Positions 15,464 through 22,960 of a DNA stretch of 64,000 nt are shown here, piece by piece; position 1 is the stretch's first letter; each line of letters opens with the position of its first letter. The DNA lies in contig NZ_BDDE01000018.1 in NCBI RefSeq assembly GCF_008327685.1, positions 124,001 through 188,000 of the forward strand. Direction: 5' to 3'. The notes beneath the pieces were generated by a model. The model saw only the letters and a list, made by a program, of their open reading frames with translations, searched no databases and was not told the DNA's origin. This DNA comes from Actinomadura sp. K4S16. GTDB taxonomy: Bacteria; Actinomycetota; Actinomycetes; Streptosporangiales; Streptosporangiaceae. Both the position numbers and the translations under genes were made by a program.

Positions 15464-17980
15464 TCAGCCGGCGCCCATGGCCAGGAAACCGGCGGTGGCC
15501 GGGGTCCGCGGGATGGCGGCCAGCGCCCGGGAGGGGGCCAGGCCGTCAGCCAGGGCCGAGTGGAAGGCGGTCATGAAGGCGGGGGTCGCATCGTCGCGGA
15601 CGGGCAGGACGCTGGCGATGACGGTGGCGGTGCCGAGTGCGAGGAGGGCGCCGGCCATGCCGAGGACGGCGTCGCCCTCGTCGGCGCGGCCGATGTCGCA
15701 CGCGGACAGGACGATCAGGTGCGGCGGATCGGTCAGCTCGTCCAGGTCGTGGACCATGAGCGGGCCGTCGGCCAGGCGCAGGCGCGAGAACAGGGCGTTG
15801 CCCTGGTGGAACTCGCCGTGGGCGGCGATGTGGGCGAGGGCGGCCCCTTCCAGGGCGTCGCGGACGGGTTCGGCGCGGGCGTCGGGGCCGTCCAGCACCA
15901 CGGCGTCGGGGTGGAGGCGACGGAGGGCCGCGATCTCACGGTCGGCGTGCAGGAGGTCGGGGCCCGCCACGAGGACGGCATGCCCGTCGGAGGGAGCGCG
16001 CGTGCAGGCATGGAGCCAGGCACGTGCGGACGGCACGATCGTGACCGGGCGTCCGGCCAGGGACGGGAGGGCCGCCCAGGGCAGCCCGTGCAGCGCGCCC
16101 GTCGGAGCGATCACCAGTTCGCGGTCGCCCAGGACGGCGTGAAGCGGATCGAGCAGGAGACGGTCGAGGCGTTCCGCCGCACCCGTGAGGGCGGACGGCT
16201 CCGGCCGGCGGCCGTCCTCGGCGAGGCGGCGGGCGGCGAAGCGGAGCAGGACGGTCTCGCGCAGCGCCTCCTCCTGCGCGCCGAGGCGGTGCCGGCGGAG
16301 GCGGCCGCCCGCGACGGTGACGGCGTGCAGCTCGCCGCCGATCGCGATCAGCTCGACAAGGGCGCGGTCGCCGAGCGCGGCCGCCACCGCGCCTGCCGTG
16401 GCCGGGCGCCCCGGGGACGCGCCGGACGGGCGGCGGCGCGTCCGTTCGCGGATCCTGTCCTCCAGCTCGGCCAGGTCCGCAGGCGGGGCGGACGGGGCTC
16501 CGCCGCGGGCCGTGTCGGCGGTGCGGTCGACGCTGAGGGCGCGCAGCGCCGTCAGCGCCGCGGCGCGCTCGGGGTCCTTGGGCGGGCGGACGCGGACGGG
16601 CCGCGCGATGGCCCGCCGCCGCTCCTCCACGGCGAGCAGCTCCCGAGCCGACCCGGACAGGCGGAGGCCGAGCTCCGCCAGCTCCGCGGCCAGGCCCGCC
16701 GCACGGGCGCGCAGGTCGAGCGCGTCCAGGACCTCCGCGTGCTCCTCGGTGACCTCCAGCCCGGCGCGCACCGCCGCGAGCGCGCCCCTGCGGGCGTCCC
16801 GGGAGGAGCGTTCGAGGGCTATCGCGTGCCAGGCGGCGATCCGGGCCGAGGCCGGGCCGCACGTCCGCCGGACGGAGGCCAGGAGATGGCCTGCCGGGCG
16901 GCCCAGGGACAGCGCCACGCGCGCGGCGATGATGCGGGCCTCGTCGGCGGCGTCCGCCCAGCCGGCGCCCTCCAGCCGTTCTGCCGCCGCCGTGGCGGAG
17001 CGGAGCAGGACGGGCGAGCGTTCCCCGGACGCCCACCGGACCTTGAGCAGTACGTGCTCGGCCAGGAGCGCCCACCCGGTGCGGTTCTGCTGGGCGAACG
17101 TCGTGCGGGCCCGCTCGGCCGCCACGGTGGCCTGTTCGGGGTTCCCGTCGGCCAGTTCGGCGTGGGCGAGGAGCAGGTAGCCGTCCGCGATGTCACATCC
17201 GTAGCCGTTCGTTGTGGCGGCCTCCAAGGCGGCGGTGAGGACGGGACGCGCCTCCCCTGGCAGACCGGCCATGATGAGGGTCTCCGCCTGGTCGAACCGG
17301 CATTGCGCGAGGCGCTCACCGGTCAGGCCCGGTTCGGCCTCTGCGAAGAGGCGAAGCGCGCGCGGGACGTCCCCACGCCGCGACACCGTGAACGCCAGGT
17401 TCCCCTTCGCCATGGCCGTCTGATGGCGTAACCCGGCGGCTTCCCCTACGGCCACGGCTTCGGCCAGAGCCTCCTCCGCGCCGTCGTAGTCGCCGCGGAA
17501 CGCCCGTGCCAGGCCGAGGTTGGTGAGCAGGCCGTTGAGCGCGGCGGGGTCGTGCCCTTCACGCAACCGGGGCAGGGCCTGCACGGCGACCTCGTGTGCC
17601 TCCTCCAGACGTCCGGCCCGCGCGAGAGCGCCCGCCGTGTTCGCGGCCAGGCGGTCGGCGTCGGGACCGTGCAGGACGGACGCCGCCCGGCGAGCGTGGG
17701 CGAGCGCCTCGGTGACCTCACCGCGCGCCGTGAGCAGCCCGACGAGGTTCATCCGCACCTGCGCCGCCGCATACGGATCAGACCCGGACGCCAGTTCCAG
17801 GGCGCGTTGGAGGAACGCGACCCCCTCGTCCAGCCGCCCCAGTTCCTTGGCGGCCAGGCCGGCCACGCGCAGCGGCAGGATCCCGCCGCCGTCCTCCAGC
17901 AGCGCGAGCGCGCGGGTGAAGGCGGTCGCGGGGGCCTCGGCCGCCATCCGCAGCAGGGCGCGCTCGTCGCGCCCGGTCAC
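15464..17980 (-). CDS. TPR-CHAT protease (caspase-like)
   Basis: 838 residues from GTG 17980, which overlaps the upstream stop (GTGA). The N-terminal ~450 residues are helical TPR-like repeats (e.g. AKELGRLDEGVAFLQRALEL, NLGLARAFRGDYDGAEEALA). An Arg-rich linker follows, then a C-terminal CHAT domain of ~300 residues. The CHAT His-Cys dyad is intact: AHIAAHGEF (His721) and VLSACDIG (Cys761). CHAT domains are clan CD cysteine proteases related to separase and caspase. TPR-CHAT proteins serve as ligand-gated proteases, e.g. Csx29 of type III-E CRISPR. No signal peptide, so cytoplasmic. It is the last gene of the S8 / sigma / 148-aa / CHAT operon; natural substrates could be its operon partners (inferred). 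Confidence 0.87.
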   Translation of the reverse strand: MTGRDERALLRMAAEAPATAFTRALALLEDGGGILPLRVAGLAAKELGRLDEGVAFLQRALELASGSDPYAAAQVRMNLVGLLTARGEVTEALAHARRAASVLHGPDADRLAANTAGALARAGRLEEAHEVAVQALPRLREGHDPAALNGLLTNLGLARAFRGDYDGAEEALAEAVAVGEAAGLRHQTAMAKGNLAFTVSRRGDVPRALRLFAEAEPGLTGERLAQCRFDQAETLIMAGLPGEARPVLTAALEAATTNGYGCDIADGYLLLAHAELADGNPEQATVAAERARTTFAQQNRTGWALLAEHVLLKVRWASGERSPVLLRSATAAAERLEGAGWADAADEARIIAARVALSLGRPAGHLLASVRRTCGPASARIAAWHAIALERSSRDARRGALAAVRAGLEVTEEHAEVLDALDLRARAAGLAAELAELGLRLSGSARELLAVEERRRAIARPVRVRPPKDPERAAALTALRALSVDRTADTARGGAPSAPPADLAELEDRIRERTRRRPSGASPGRPATAGAVAAALGDRALVELIAIGGELHAVTVAGGRLRRHRLGAQEEALRETVLLRFAARRLAEDGRRPEPSALTGAAERLDRLLLDPLHAVLGDRELVIAPTGALHGLPWAALPSLAGRPVTIVPSARAWLHACTRAPSDGHAVLVAGPDLLHADREIAALRRLHPDAVVLDGPDARAEPVRDALEGAALAHIAAHGEFHQGNALFSRLRLADGPLMVHDLDELTDPPHLIVLSACDIGRADEGDAVLGMAGALLALGTATVIASVLPVRDDATPAFMTAFHSALADGLAPSRALAAIPRTPATAGFLAMGAG

Positions 17981-18423
17981 AGCCGGATCCAGCTCGTGAC
18001 GATCGACGTCCCGTCGTCCAGCCGCAGGATCAGGCTCACCAGCCCGGACGGGACGCGCGGCAGCCAGAACATGCCGGCCGGGTCCGTGCGCGCCGTGGCC
18101 CCGCCCGGCGGCAGGTCGCGGTGGCGGACCTCGACGAGCGCCGGGGCGGCCGGGTCCAGCCGCCCGTGGACCTCCCGGTACCGGCCGTCCGGGGACACCT
18201 CGATCTCGACCGTCGCGGCGGGGCAGGTGAACGTCAGGGTCCGGGTCCGGCCGCCGCGCACCCCGGCCGGCTGCCCGTCCTGGTCCTGCGCCAGCTCCGC
18301 CAGCCGCGCGGACGGCGCCCGCCACGCGATCGACGCGCGGGCCGCGGCGAGGACGGCCGGCGGCACGGGGTCGAGGACCTCGAACGTCTCGCGGATCCCC
18401 GCCATCAGCTCTTCGTCGTTCAC
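17977..18423 (-). CDS. 148-residue operon protein between sigma factor and CHAT protease
   Basis: Starts at GTG 18423 overlapping the sigma stop and ends overlapping the CHAT start, so all three are translationally coupled. Residues ~1-45 are a helical segment (ETFEVLDPVPPAVLAAARAS, WRAPSARLAELAQD). That D-PVPP-VLAAA...WR...LAEL pattern recurs in small actinobacterial proteins next to ECF sigma factors. Residues ~58-148 are predicted beta-strands (TLTFTCPAATVEIEV; MFWLPRVPSGLVSLILRL), like an Ig or carboxypeptidase-regulatory fold. No membrane segment. The helix could hold the sigma factor and the beta part could sense or be cleaved. This is inference; it may instead be a CHAT adaptor. Confidence 0.75.
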   Translation of the reverse strand: MNDEELMAGIRETFEVLDPVPPAVLAAARASIAWRAPSARLAELAQDQDGQPAGVRGGRTRTLTFTCPAATVEIEVSPDGRYREVHGRLDPAAPALVEVRHRDLPPGGATARTDPAGMFWLPRVPSGLVSLILRLDDGTSIVTSWIRL

Positions 18424-18959
18424 GGGACGAGCCTCCGCAGCGACTCCAGGCAGCGCGCCCGCGTGGGGCCGACGCTGCCGACGGGGATGCCGAGGGCGGC
18501 GGCCAGCTCGGCGTGGCTCGGCGCGAGCGCGAACAGCCGCAGCAGCGTCCGGCAGCGCAGCGGCAGCCGCTCCAGCGCCGCGCCGACCAGGCCGAGCCGC
18601 TCGCGCGCCGCGACCACCCGGTCGGGCTCGGGTTCCGCCGCGCGCGGCGCGGGCACCGGCGGAAGCGGGCGGCCGCGCCGGCGCGCCAGCCGCAGGCTCT
18701 CGTTCCGCGCGGTCGTGGCCAGCCAGCACGCCGCGGCGGCCGGCTCGCGCAGCTCCCCGATGCGCTCAACCAGCCGCAGCCATGTCGTCTGCACGGCGTC
18801 GCCCGCGTCCGCGTCGTTCAAGCCGTACGAGCGGGCGATCGACCACAGCAGCCCGCTGTGCCGCTCGACCAGCCGGGCCCACGCGTCCCCGTCGCCGTCG
18901 CGTGCCCGGACCACCAGCTCGTCCGTGTCGTCCCTATGGGCATCGTCCCTATGGGCCAC
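18420..18959 (-). CDS. ECF-type RNA polymerase sigma factor (CHAT operon)
   Basis: 179 residues from GTG 18959, which has GGAG eight bases upstream. Region 2 covers DAWARLVERHSGLLWSIAR to ACWLATTARNESLRLARR. Region 4 is LPLRCRTLLRLFALAPSHAELAAALGIPVGSVGPTRARCLESLRR, with the helix-turn-helix SHAELAAALGIPVGSVGPTR. The N-terminus contains the same five-residue motif twice (AHRDD) because of a 15-bp tandem duplication at the start codon. No membrane anti-sigma factor is linked. The coupled 148-residue protein and two proteases are the only candidates to control it. Confidence 0.9.
   Translation of the reverse strand: MAHRDDAHRDDTDELVVRARDGDGDAWARLVERHSGLLWSIARSYGLNDADAGDAVQTTWLRLVERIGELREPAAAACWLATTARNESLRLARRRGRPLPPVPAPRAAEPEPDRVVAARERLGLVGAALERLPLRCRTLLRLFALAPSHAELAAALGIPVGSVGPTRARCLESLRRLVP
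18929..18958. repeat. 15-bp tandem duplication at the sigma start
   Basis: CGTCCCTATGGGCAT is duplicated head to tail (18929-18943, 18944-18958), the second copy with small changes. It encodes the repeated AHRDD at the N-terminus of the sigma factor. Confidence 0.85.
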
Positions 18960-18992
18960 CGAAGTCTCCTACCGAGGCCCCCTGCTCCACTT

Positions 18993-20183
18993 TCACCCTA
19001 AGGCATCGACCGATGACGCAGTGTGGACTTCGGTGCCGAGACCCGGAAGAACCGGGTGCCGCGCGGGATCCAGGACGTGGTCGGCCGCCTCGGGCGCGCC
19101 GATGCCCTCCTCCGCCGCGACGGCGGCGATCCGGCCCGCCACGACCGGCGTCGCGAAGGACGTCCCGCTCCATGTCGCGAAGCCCTCGAACCGGTCGGGA
19201 TCGGACCCGTTCACCGCGGCGCGGGGGCCGTCGAACCGGACGAAGGCGCTGGCCAGGCCGACGCCCTGCGCGCACGCGTCCACCCACCAGCCGTGGTTGG
19301 AGAACCAGGCCCGGTCGTCGCCGTCCAGGGCGCCGACCCCGATGACCGGCTTCATCGCGGCGGGCCAGAACGGGCGGTCCGTCGCCGCGTTCCCCGCGCA
19401 CGCCGCGACGACCGTGCGGCGGCCGAGCGCGGCGATCGCCTGGGACAGCACAGGTGAGGGCCGGTCGTCGTAGGTGTGGCAGCCGAGCGAGATGTTGACG
19501 ACGTCGGCGCGGCCCCGGGCGGCGAGCCACTCCAGCGCCCGGATCACTTCCAGTTCGTCGCCGACCCCGTCGCCGCCGATGACGCGGCGGGCCCGCAGCA
19601 CGGCGGACGGCGCCTGCGACAGGACGACGCCCGCGATGAACGTCCCGTGCCCGGCCTGCGCGTCCAGCCTGAAGTCGAGATCGGCGTCCAGGACCTCCGC
19701 CACCTCGTCCCGCTGCTCGCGGAACCACTCCTCGTCCTCGTACCAGGGGTGCGGCGCCAGGCCGGTGTCCAGGATCGCGACCGTCACGTCCCGCCGGACG
19801 GGGACGCGCCTCGGCGCGGGCAGGGGAGCGGCGGGCCGGGGCAGGTCCGCGGGGCCGCTCCACCACATCGGCTGGCCGAGGACGAGGTGGTTCGGCGACA
19901 CGCTCAGCCTGCGGTGCCGCCGGTCGGCGCCGCCGAGCACGGACGCCAGCTCGCACACGTCCACCTTCGCGGGGGCGCGCAGCCGCAGCCGCGCGACGCC
20001 GCCCTCGTCGTGGCGCGAGTCGAACCAGCGCCGCACCAGCGCCTCGGCCGCGCCGGCGTCCCGCCCGGCGACCAGGATCTCGTCCCGGCGGACCAGCGCC
20101 GGCCGCCCCGGCATCGGCTCCACCACGACCGCGTCCGGATGCCGCGCCAGCACCCGGTCCAGCCGCGCCTGCTGATCGAACAT
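18993..20183 (-). CDS. S8 family serine peptidase (cytoplasmic subtilisin)
   Basis: 396 residues. The catalytic triad is complete: AILDTG (Asp139), AGHGTF (His179) and SGTSFATP (Ser342), with oxyanion Asn265 in CAGN. Residues 1-130 form an unusual N-terminal domain with no signal peptide, so the enzyme should stay in the cytoplasm, unlike secreted subtilisins. GAGGGG precedes ATG 20183. It is the first gene of the operon, 33 nt before the sigma gene. A role as activator or processing protease for the 148-residue protein, the sigma factor or CHAT is inferred from the gene order. Confidence 0.87.
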   Translation of the reverse strand: MFDQQARLDRVLARHPDAVVVEPMPGRPALVRRDEILVAGRDAGAAEALVRRWFDSRHDEGGVARLRLRAPAKVDVCELASVLGGADRRHRRLSVSPNHLVLGQPMWWSGPADLPRPAAPLPAPRRVPVRRDVTVAILDTGLAPHPWYEDEEWFREQRDEVAEVLDADLDFRLDAQAGHGTFIAGVVLSQAPSAVLRARRVIGGDGVGDELEVIRALEWLAARGRADVVNISLGCHTYDDRPSPVLSQAIAALGRRTVVAACAGNAATDRPFWPAAMKPVIGVGALDGDDRAWFSNHGWWVDACAQGVGLASAFVRFDGPRAAVNGSDPDRFEGFATWSGTSFATPVVAGRIAAVAAEEGIGAPEAADHVLDPARHPVLPGLGTEVHTASSVDALG

Positions 20184-20304
20184 CGCCCCTCGCTTCCCCG
20201 AACCGGTCCCTCTTGCCCATCGTGCCCGCCTGGTGACTCCTCGTGTCCAGTAAAGGGCCGAAGGTGGCCGAATGTGGCGACATGGGGCTGAGCCTTCAGT
20301 GGAT

Positions 20305-20418
20305 TGGGAACTCGGTCGCGCGATTCAGGTCGATGACACGCAAAGCGGGACGTGGATGCCGACTTGGGGCGTATGAGGCCGCAGGGAAGACGATTCCCGG
20401 TGAAAATTCAGGAGTCCG
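20305..20418 (+). promoter_or_regulatory. second copy of the DUF3145 leader
   Basis: Aligns with about three-quarters identity to 21364-21480. Shared blocks include CGATGA, GGGACG, GCCGACTTGGG, GAGGCCG, GGAAGACGA and CAGGAG. Unlike the functional copy it leads to GTA instead of GTG. A GGGAA-gacga-TTCCC hairpin (20384-20398) replaces the longer stem of the intact leader. Confidence 0.6.
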
Positions 20419-20712
20419 GTAAACCGGCGGGAGTTCTCTCGCGTCCAACCAATGCCGCCGTTGGCGAATTCGCCATCCGGCCGGCGGCAGCCTGCGGTCC
20501 CCATTCGCCTGACCTGCCTGATCGTCCCGCCAAGGCGGGGCTGCGACCACCTCCGGGGACGGAGGAGCCGCTCGGCCGGGAAGTGGTCGATGGGCTGTCC
20601 GATTGTTGCCATCGCGGTAAGAAACGCCAGGTTGCCTGGCGAATTGTCCATGCCGCCATCCGCCCGCGCTCCGGTCGCTGTTGATATTTCTTCGATCATG
20701 GTCTTCACTTGA
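20419..20712 (+). pseudogene. decayed and truncated DUF3145 copy
   Basis: Reading in frame with the DUF3145 start position gives a 97-codon frame without the GTG start (GTA instead) and with a stop right after VFT. Anchors that line up with the intact gene at 21481 are R at position 4, V at 9, PP at 13-14, VPIRL against VPVSL, AVRNARL against ALRNWKL, and VFT at the end against VFT at residues 97-99. Overall identity is low. The final ~65 residues are missing. It has the same leader and lies ~1.06 kb upstream of the intact copy, so it looks like an old tandem duplicate. Confidence 0.5.
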
Positions 20713-20749
20713 AAGCGCTCTCTATGAACGCCAAAGAAAGGTCACCGAG

Positions 20750-21112
20750 GTGCGCATCCCCCCGTCGCTCCGTAAAATCGTCATACTCGTACTCCTTTCC
20801 GCGGTCGGGTTGGTCGCCCTGCTGCAGATGGCCGTCGGTGTGCCCAAACCGGTCGCCATCCCGATCGCGCTGCTGCTCGTCGGTCTGGCGGTGATGCCGT
20901 TCGACGAGCAGTTGGCGCGTGCCGGTCTCGCCATCGGGATCACGCTGGTGCTCGGTGCCGCTTTCATGACGTTCTACGGCGCGGTGAAGGCCTGGGGCGG
21001 CTTGGTCGGGACGCTGGTGGGCGTCGGCGTCGTCGCCGCGGCGGTGGGCCTGGCGTTCCTCGTCGTCCGCTACCTGAAGCAGCGGAACGCCGACCCCGCG
21101 CCGCCTCGCTGA
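20750..21112 (+). CDS. four-helix membrane protein, unknown
   Basis: 120 residues from GTG 20750, preceded by GAAAGG at good spacing. Four hydrophobic segments (about 11-30, 34-50, 57-79, 86-108) are joined by short loops: IVILVLLSAVGLVALLQ, PVAIPIALLLVGLAV, GLAIGITLVLGAAFM, GTLVGVGVVAAAVGLAFLVV. It ends with a charged tail. I do not recognise the family. It is enclosed between the decayed and intact DUF3145 copies and may be transcribed from the duplicated leader. Confidence 0.65.
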   Translation: MRIPPSLRKIVILVLLSAVGLVALLQMAVGVPKPVAIPIALLLVGLAVMPFDEQLARAGLAIGITLVLGAAFMTFYGAVKAWGGLVGTLVGVGVVAAAVGLAFLVVRYLKQRNADPAPPR

Positions 21113-21480
21113 GAGTCGCGGGGCGCCGAGGGCCCTCCTCGCGCGCAGGCTGACCCGAAGGCGGCCCTGGCGACCAGCGGTGGTCAGGGCCGCCGGAATG
21201 ATGCCCCTCCGTGCGGAAGCGCAACCGGAACGTGGCCGACGGCGGCTCCGTGACGGGAGTCACCTCCGGGCGCGGGCACGCCGCCGGCCCGTCCGCAATA
21301 GTGGATCTTGCCGGAAGTGCCGGGTGAACGATGTGCATCGTGTGTTCAAGCGTTCAACAAACTGCGAACTCCCGGTGGTGCGACTCGGGCCGATGATGCA
21401 CAATGAGGGACGCGGACGCCGACTTGGGACGTACGAGGCCGTAGGGGAAGACGAGCCTCGGTACAGATCCAGGAGGTCCG
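21113..21480 (+). promoter_or_regulatory. DUF3145 promoter and conserved leader
   Basis: 368 bp without a gene. ACGATG-TG-CATCGT (21328-21341) is a perfect palindrome, followed by two GTTCAA half-sites. The stretch 21364-21480 is the leader shared with 20305-20418. In it GTACGAGGC (21431-21439) pairs with GCCTCGGTAC (21455-21464), a 9-bp stem with one bulge. It ends seven bases before the AGGAGG ribosome site (21471-21476), so the hairpin could gate translation. Confidence 0.5.
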
Positions 21481-21975
21481 GTGACCGCACGTGGCGTTTT
21501 TTACGTCCACTCCGCGCCACCTGCGCTGAGCCCGCACATCGAGTGGGCCGCCGCAGGTGTTCTTGGGGTGCCCGTTTCCCTTGAGTGGGCAGATCAGCCG
21601 GCCGCGCCCGGAACCCTGCGCGCCGAGCTTCATTGGGAGGGCAGGCCCGGCACCGCCGCGGGCATCACCTCCGCGCTGCGCAACTGGAAACTGGTGCGGT
21701 TCGAGGCCACCGAGGATCCGACGCCCGGCACCGACGGCGTCCGCTTCAGCTTCACCCCGTCCCTCGGGGTGTTCACGGGGGTCATCGGCGCCAACGGCGA
21801 CATCATGATCCCCGAGGACCGGCTCCGCGCGGTGATGGCGAACGCCGCCGTCGGCAAGACCGCCCTGGAGCAGGAGCTCGACCGGCTGCTCGGCACGCCG
21901 TGGGACAACGAGCTGGAGCCCTTCCGCAGGGCCGGCGACGGCGCCCCCGTCCGCTGGCTGCACGCCGCCGTCTGA
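21481..21975 (+). CDS. DUF3145 domain protein
   Basis: 164 residues from GTG 21481 with a strong AGGAGG. The sequence has the family's features: RGVFYVHSAPPALSPHIEWA, GVPVSLEW, ALRNWKLVRFEATEDP, GVRFSFTPSLGVF, and a C-terminal TPWDNELEPFRRAG. The function is unknown, but the family is typically found beside fabF of the actinobacterial fatty acid synthesis cluster. Here the RsbQ/RsbP pair is placed between the two. Confidence 0.85.
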   Translation: MTARGVFYVHSAPPALSPHIEWAAAGVLGVPVSLEWADQPAAPGTLRAELHWEGRPGTAAGITSALRNWKLVRFEATEDPTPGTDGVRFSFTPSLGVFTGVIGANGDIMIPEDRLRAVMANAAVGKTALEQELDRLLGTPWDNELEPFRRAGDGAPVRWLHAAV

Positions 21976-22132
21976 GCCGCCCGGCCGCCGTCCGAACGGC
22001 CGGCCGGGCGCCGTCCGCGCGAAGCGTACCCGTCCCGCAACTCGTACGCTCCGCCCGATCGGGAGGCGCCCACGCCCGCGACCGGGCGGCCCGGGAGGTG
22101 TGGAGACGGGAGGTCCGGGGCAGGCTGGGGCA

Positions 22133-22960
22133 ATGACCGCATTGACCCGCAACAACGTCCACGACCTGGGCCGACGGTCAGAGCAGCCCCTCCTCTTCGC
22201 GCACGGGTTCGGCTGCGACCAGACGATGTGGCGGCTCACCGCGCCCGCCTTCGAGGCCGACCATCGGGTCGTCCTCTTCGACCACGTCGGGATGGGGGAC
22301 TCGGATCTGGCGGCCTACTCGCCGGACCGGTACGACACCCTGGACGCCTACGCCGAGGACGTCCTGGACATCGTCCACGAACTGGACCTCCGCGACGTGG
22401 TCTTCGTCGGGCACTCCGTCAGCGCGATGATCGGGGTGCTGGCGGCCAACCGGGAGCCGGACCGCTTCGCCGGCCTCGTGCTGGTCGGCCCCTCGCCCCG
22501 CTACGTCGACGAGGGGGACTACGTCGGCGGGTTCACCGGCGCCGACATCACCGAGCTCCTCGAGTCGCTGGAGAGCAACTATCTCGGCTGGTCCAGCCGG
22601 ATGGCGCCGCTGATCATGGGGAATCCGGAACGGCCCGAGCTGGGCCGGGAGCTGACCAACTCCTTCTGCCGCACCGACCCCGAGATCATGCGGCAGTTCG
22701 CGCGGGTGACCTTCCTGTCCGACAACCGGGCCGACCTGGCCGAACTGAGCGTCCCGGCACTGCTGCTGCAATGCTCGGACGACATCATCGCCCCGGAGGC
22801 GGTGGGGGAGTACGTGCACCGCGCCATCCCCGGGAGCGAGCTGGTGAGGATGAAGGCGACCGGGCACTGCCCCAACCTGAGCGCGCCCGAGGAGACGATC
22901 GAGGCGATCAGGGATTTCCTGGCGAAGGTTCCGGGTGGCCGCGATGGCCGGCACGGATGA
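22133..22960 (+). CDS. rsbQ: RsbQ-like alpha/beta hydrolase
   Basis: 275 residues from ATG 22133. The start MTALTRNNVHDLG and LLFAHGFGCDQTMWR match RsbQ of Bacillus, which is needed for RsbP phosphatase activity in energy-stress signalling. The triad is Ser95 (VGHSVSAM), Asp216/217 (CSDDIIAP) and His245 (TGHCPNLS). It probably makes or delivers a small hydrophobic cofactor. The end overlaps the start of the PAS-phosphatase gene by 17-26 nt, which strongly supports an RsbQ-RsbP pair. Confidence 0.9.
   Translation: MTALTRNNVHDLGRRSEQPLLFAHGFGCDQTMWRLTAPAFEADHRVVLFDHVGMGDSDLAAYSPDRYDTLDAYAEDVLDIVHELDLRDVVFVGHSVSAMIGVLAANREPDRFAGLVLVGPSPRYVDEGDYVGGFTGADITELLESLESNYLGWSSRMAPLIMGNPERPELGRELTNSFCRTDPEIMRQFARVTFLSDNRADLAELSVPALLLQCSDDIIAPEAVGEYVHRAIPGSELVRMKATGHCPNLSAPEETIEAIRDFLAKVPGGRDGRHG

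Noticed and set aside
15464-20183. Type III-E CRISPR (Craspase) locus
   Set aside because: TPR-CHAT and a sigma factor are present, but there is no gRAMP/Cas7-11 effector and no repeat array in the window.
21180-21584. 134-residue plus-strand ORF before DUF3145
   Set aside because: It overlaps the DUF3145 leader and start in another frame; an indel between the two leader copies breaks the frame, so the conservation is not protein-coding.
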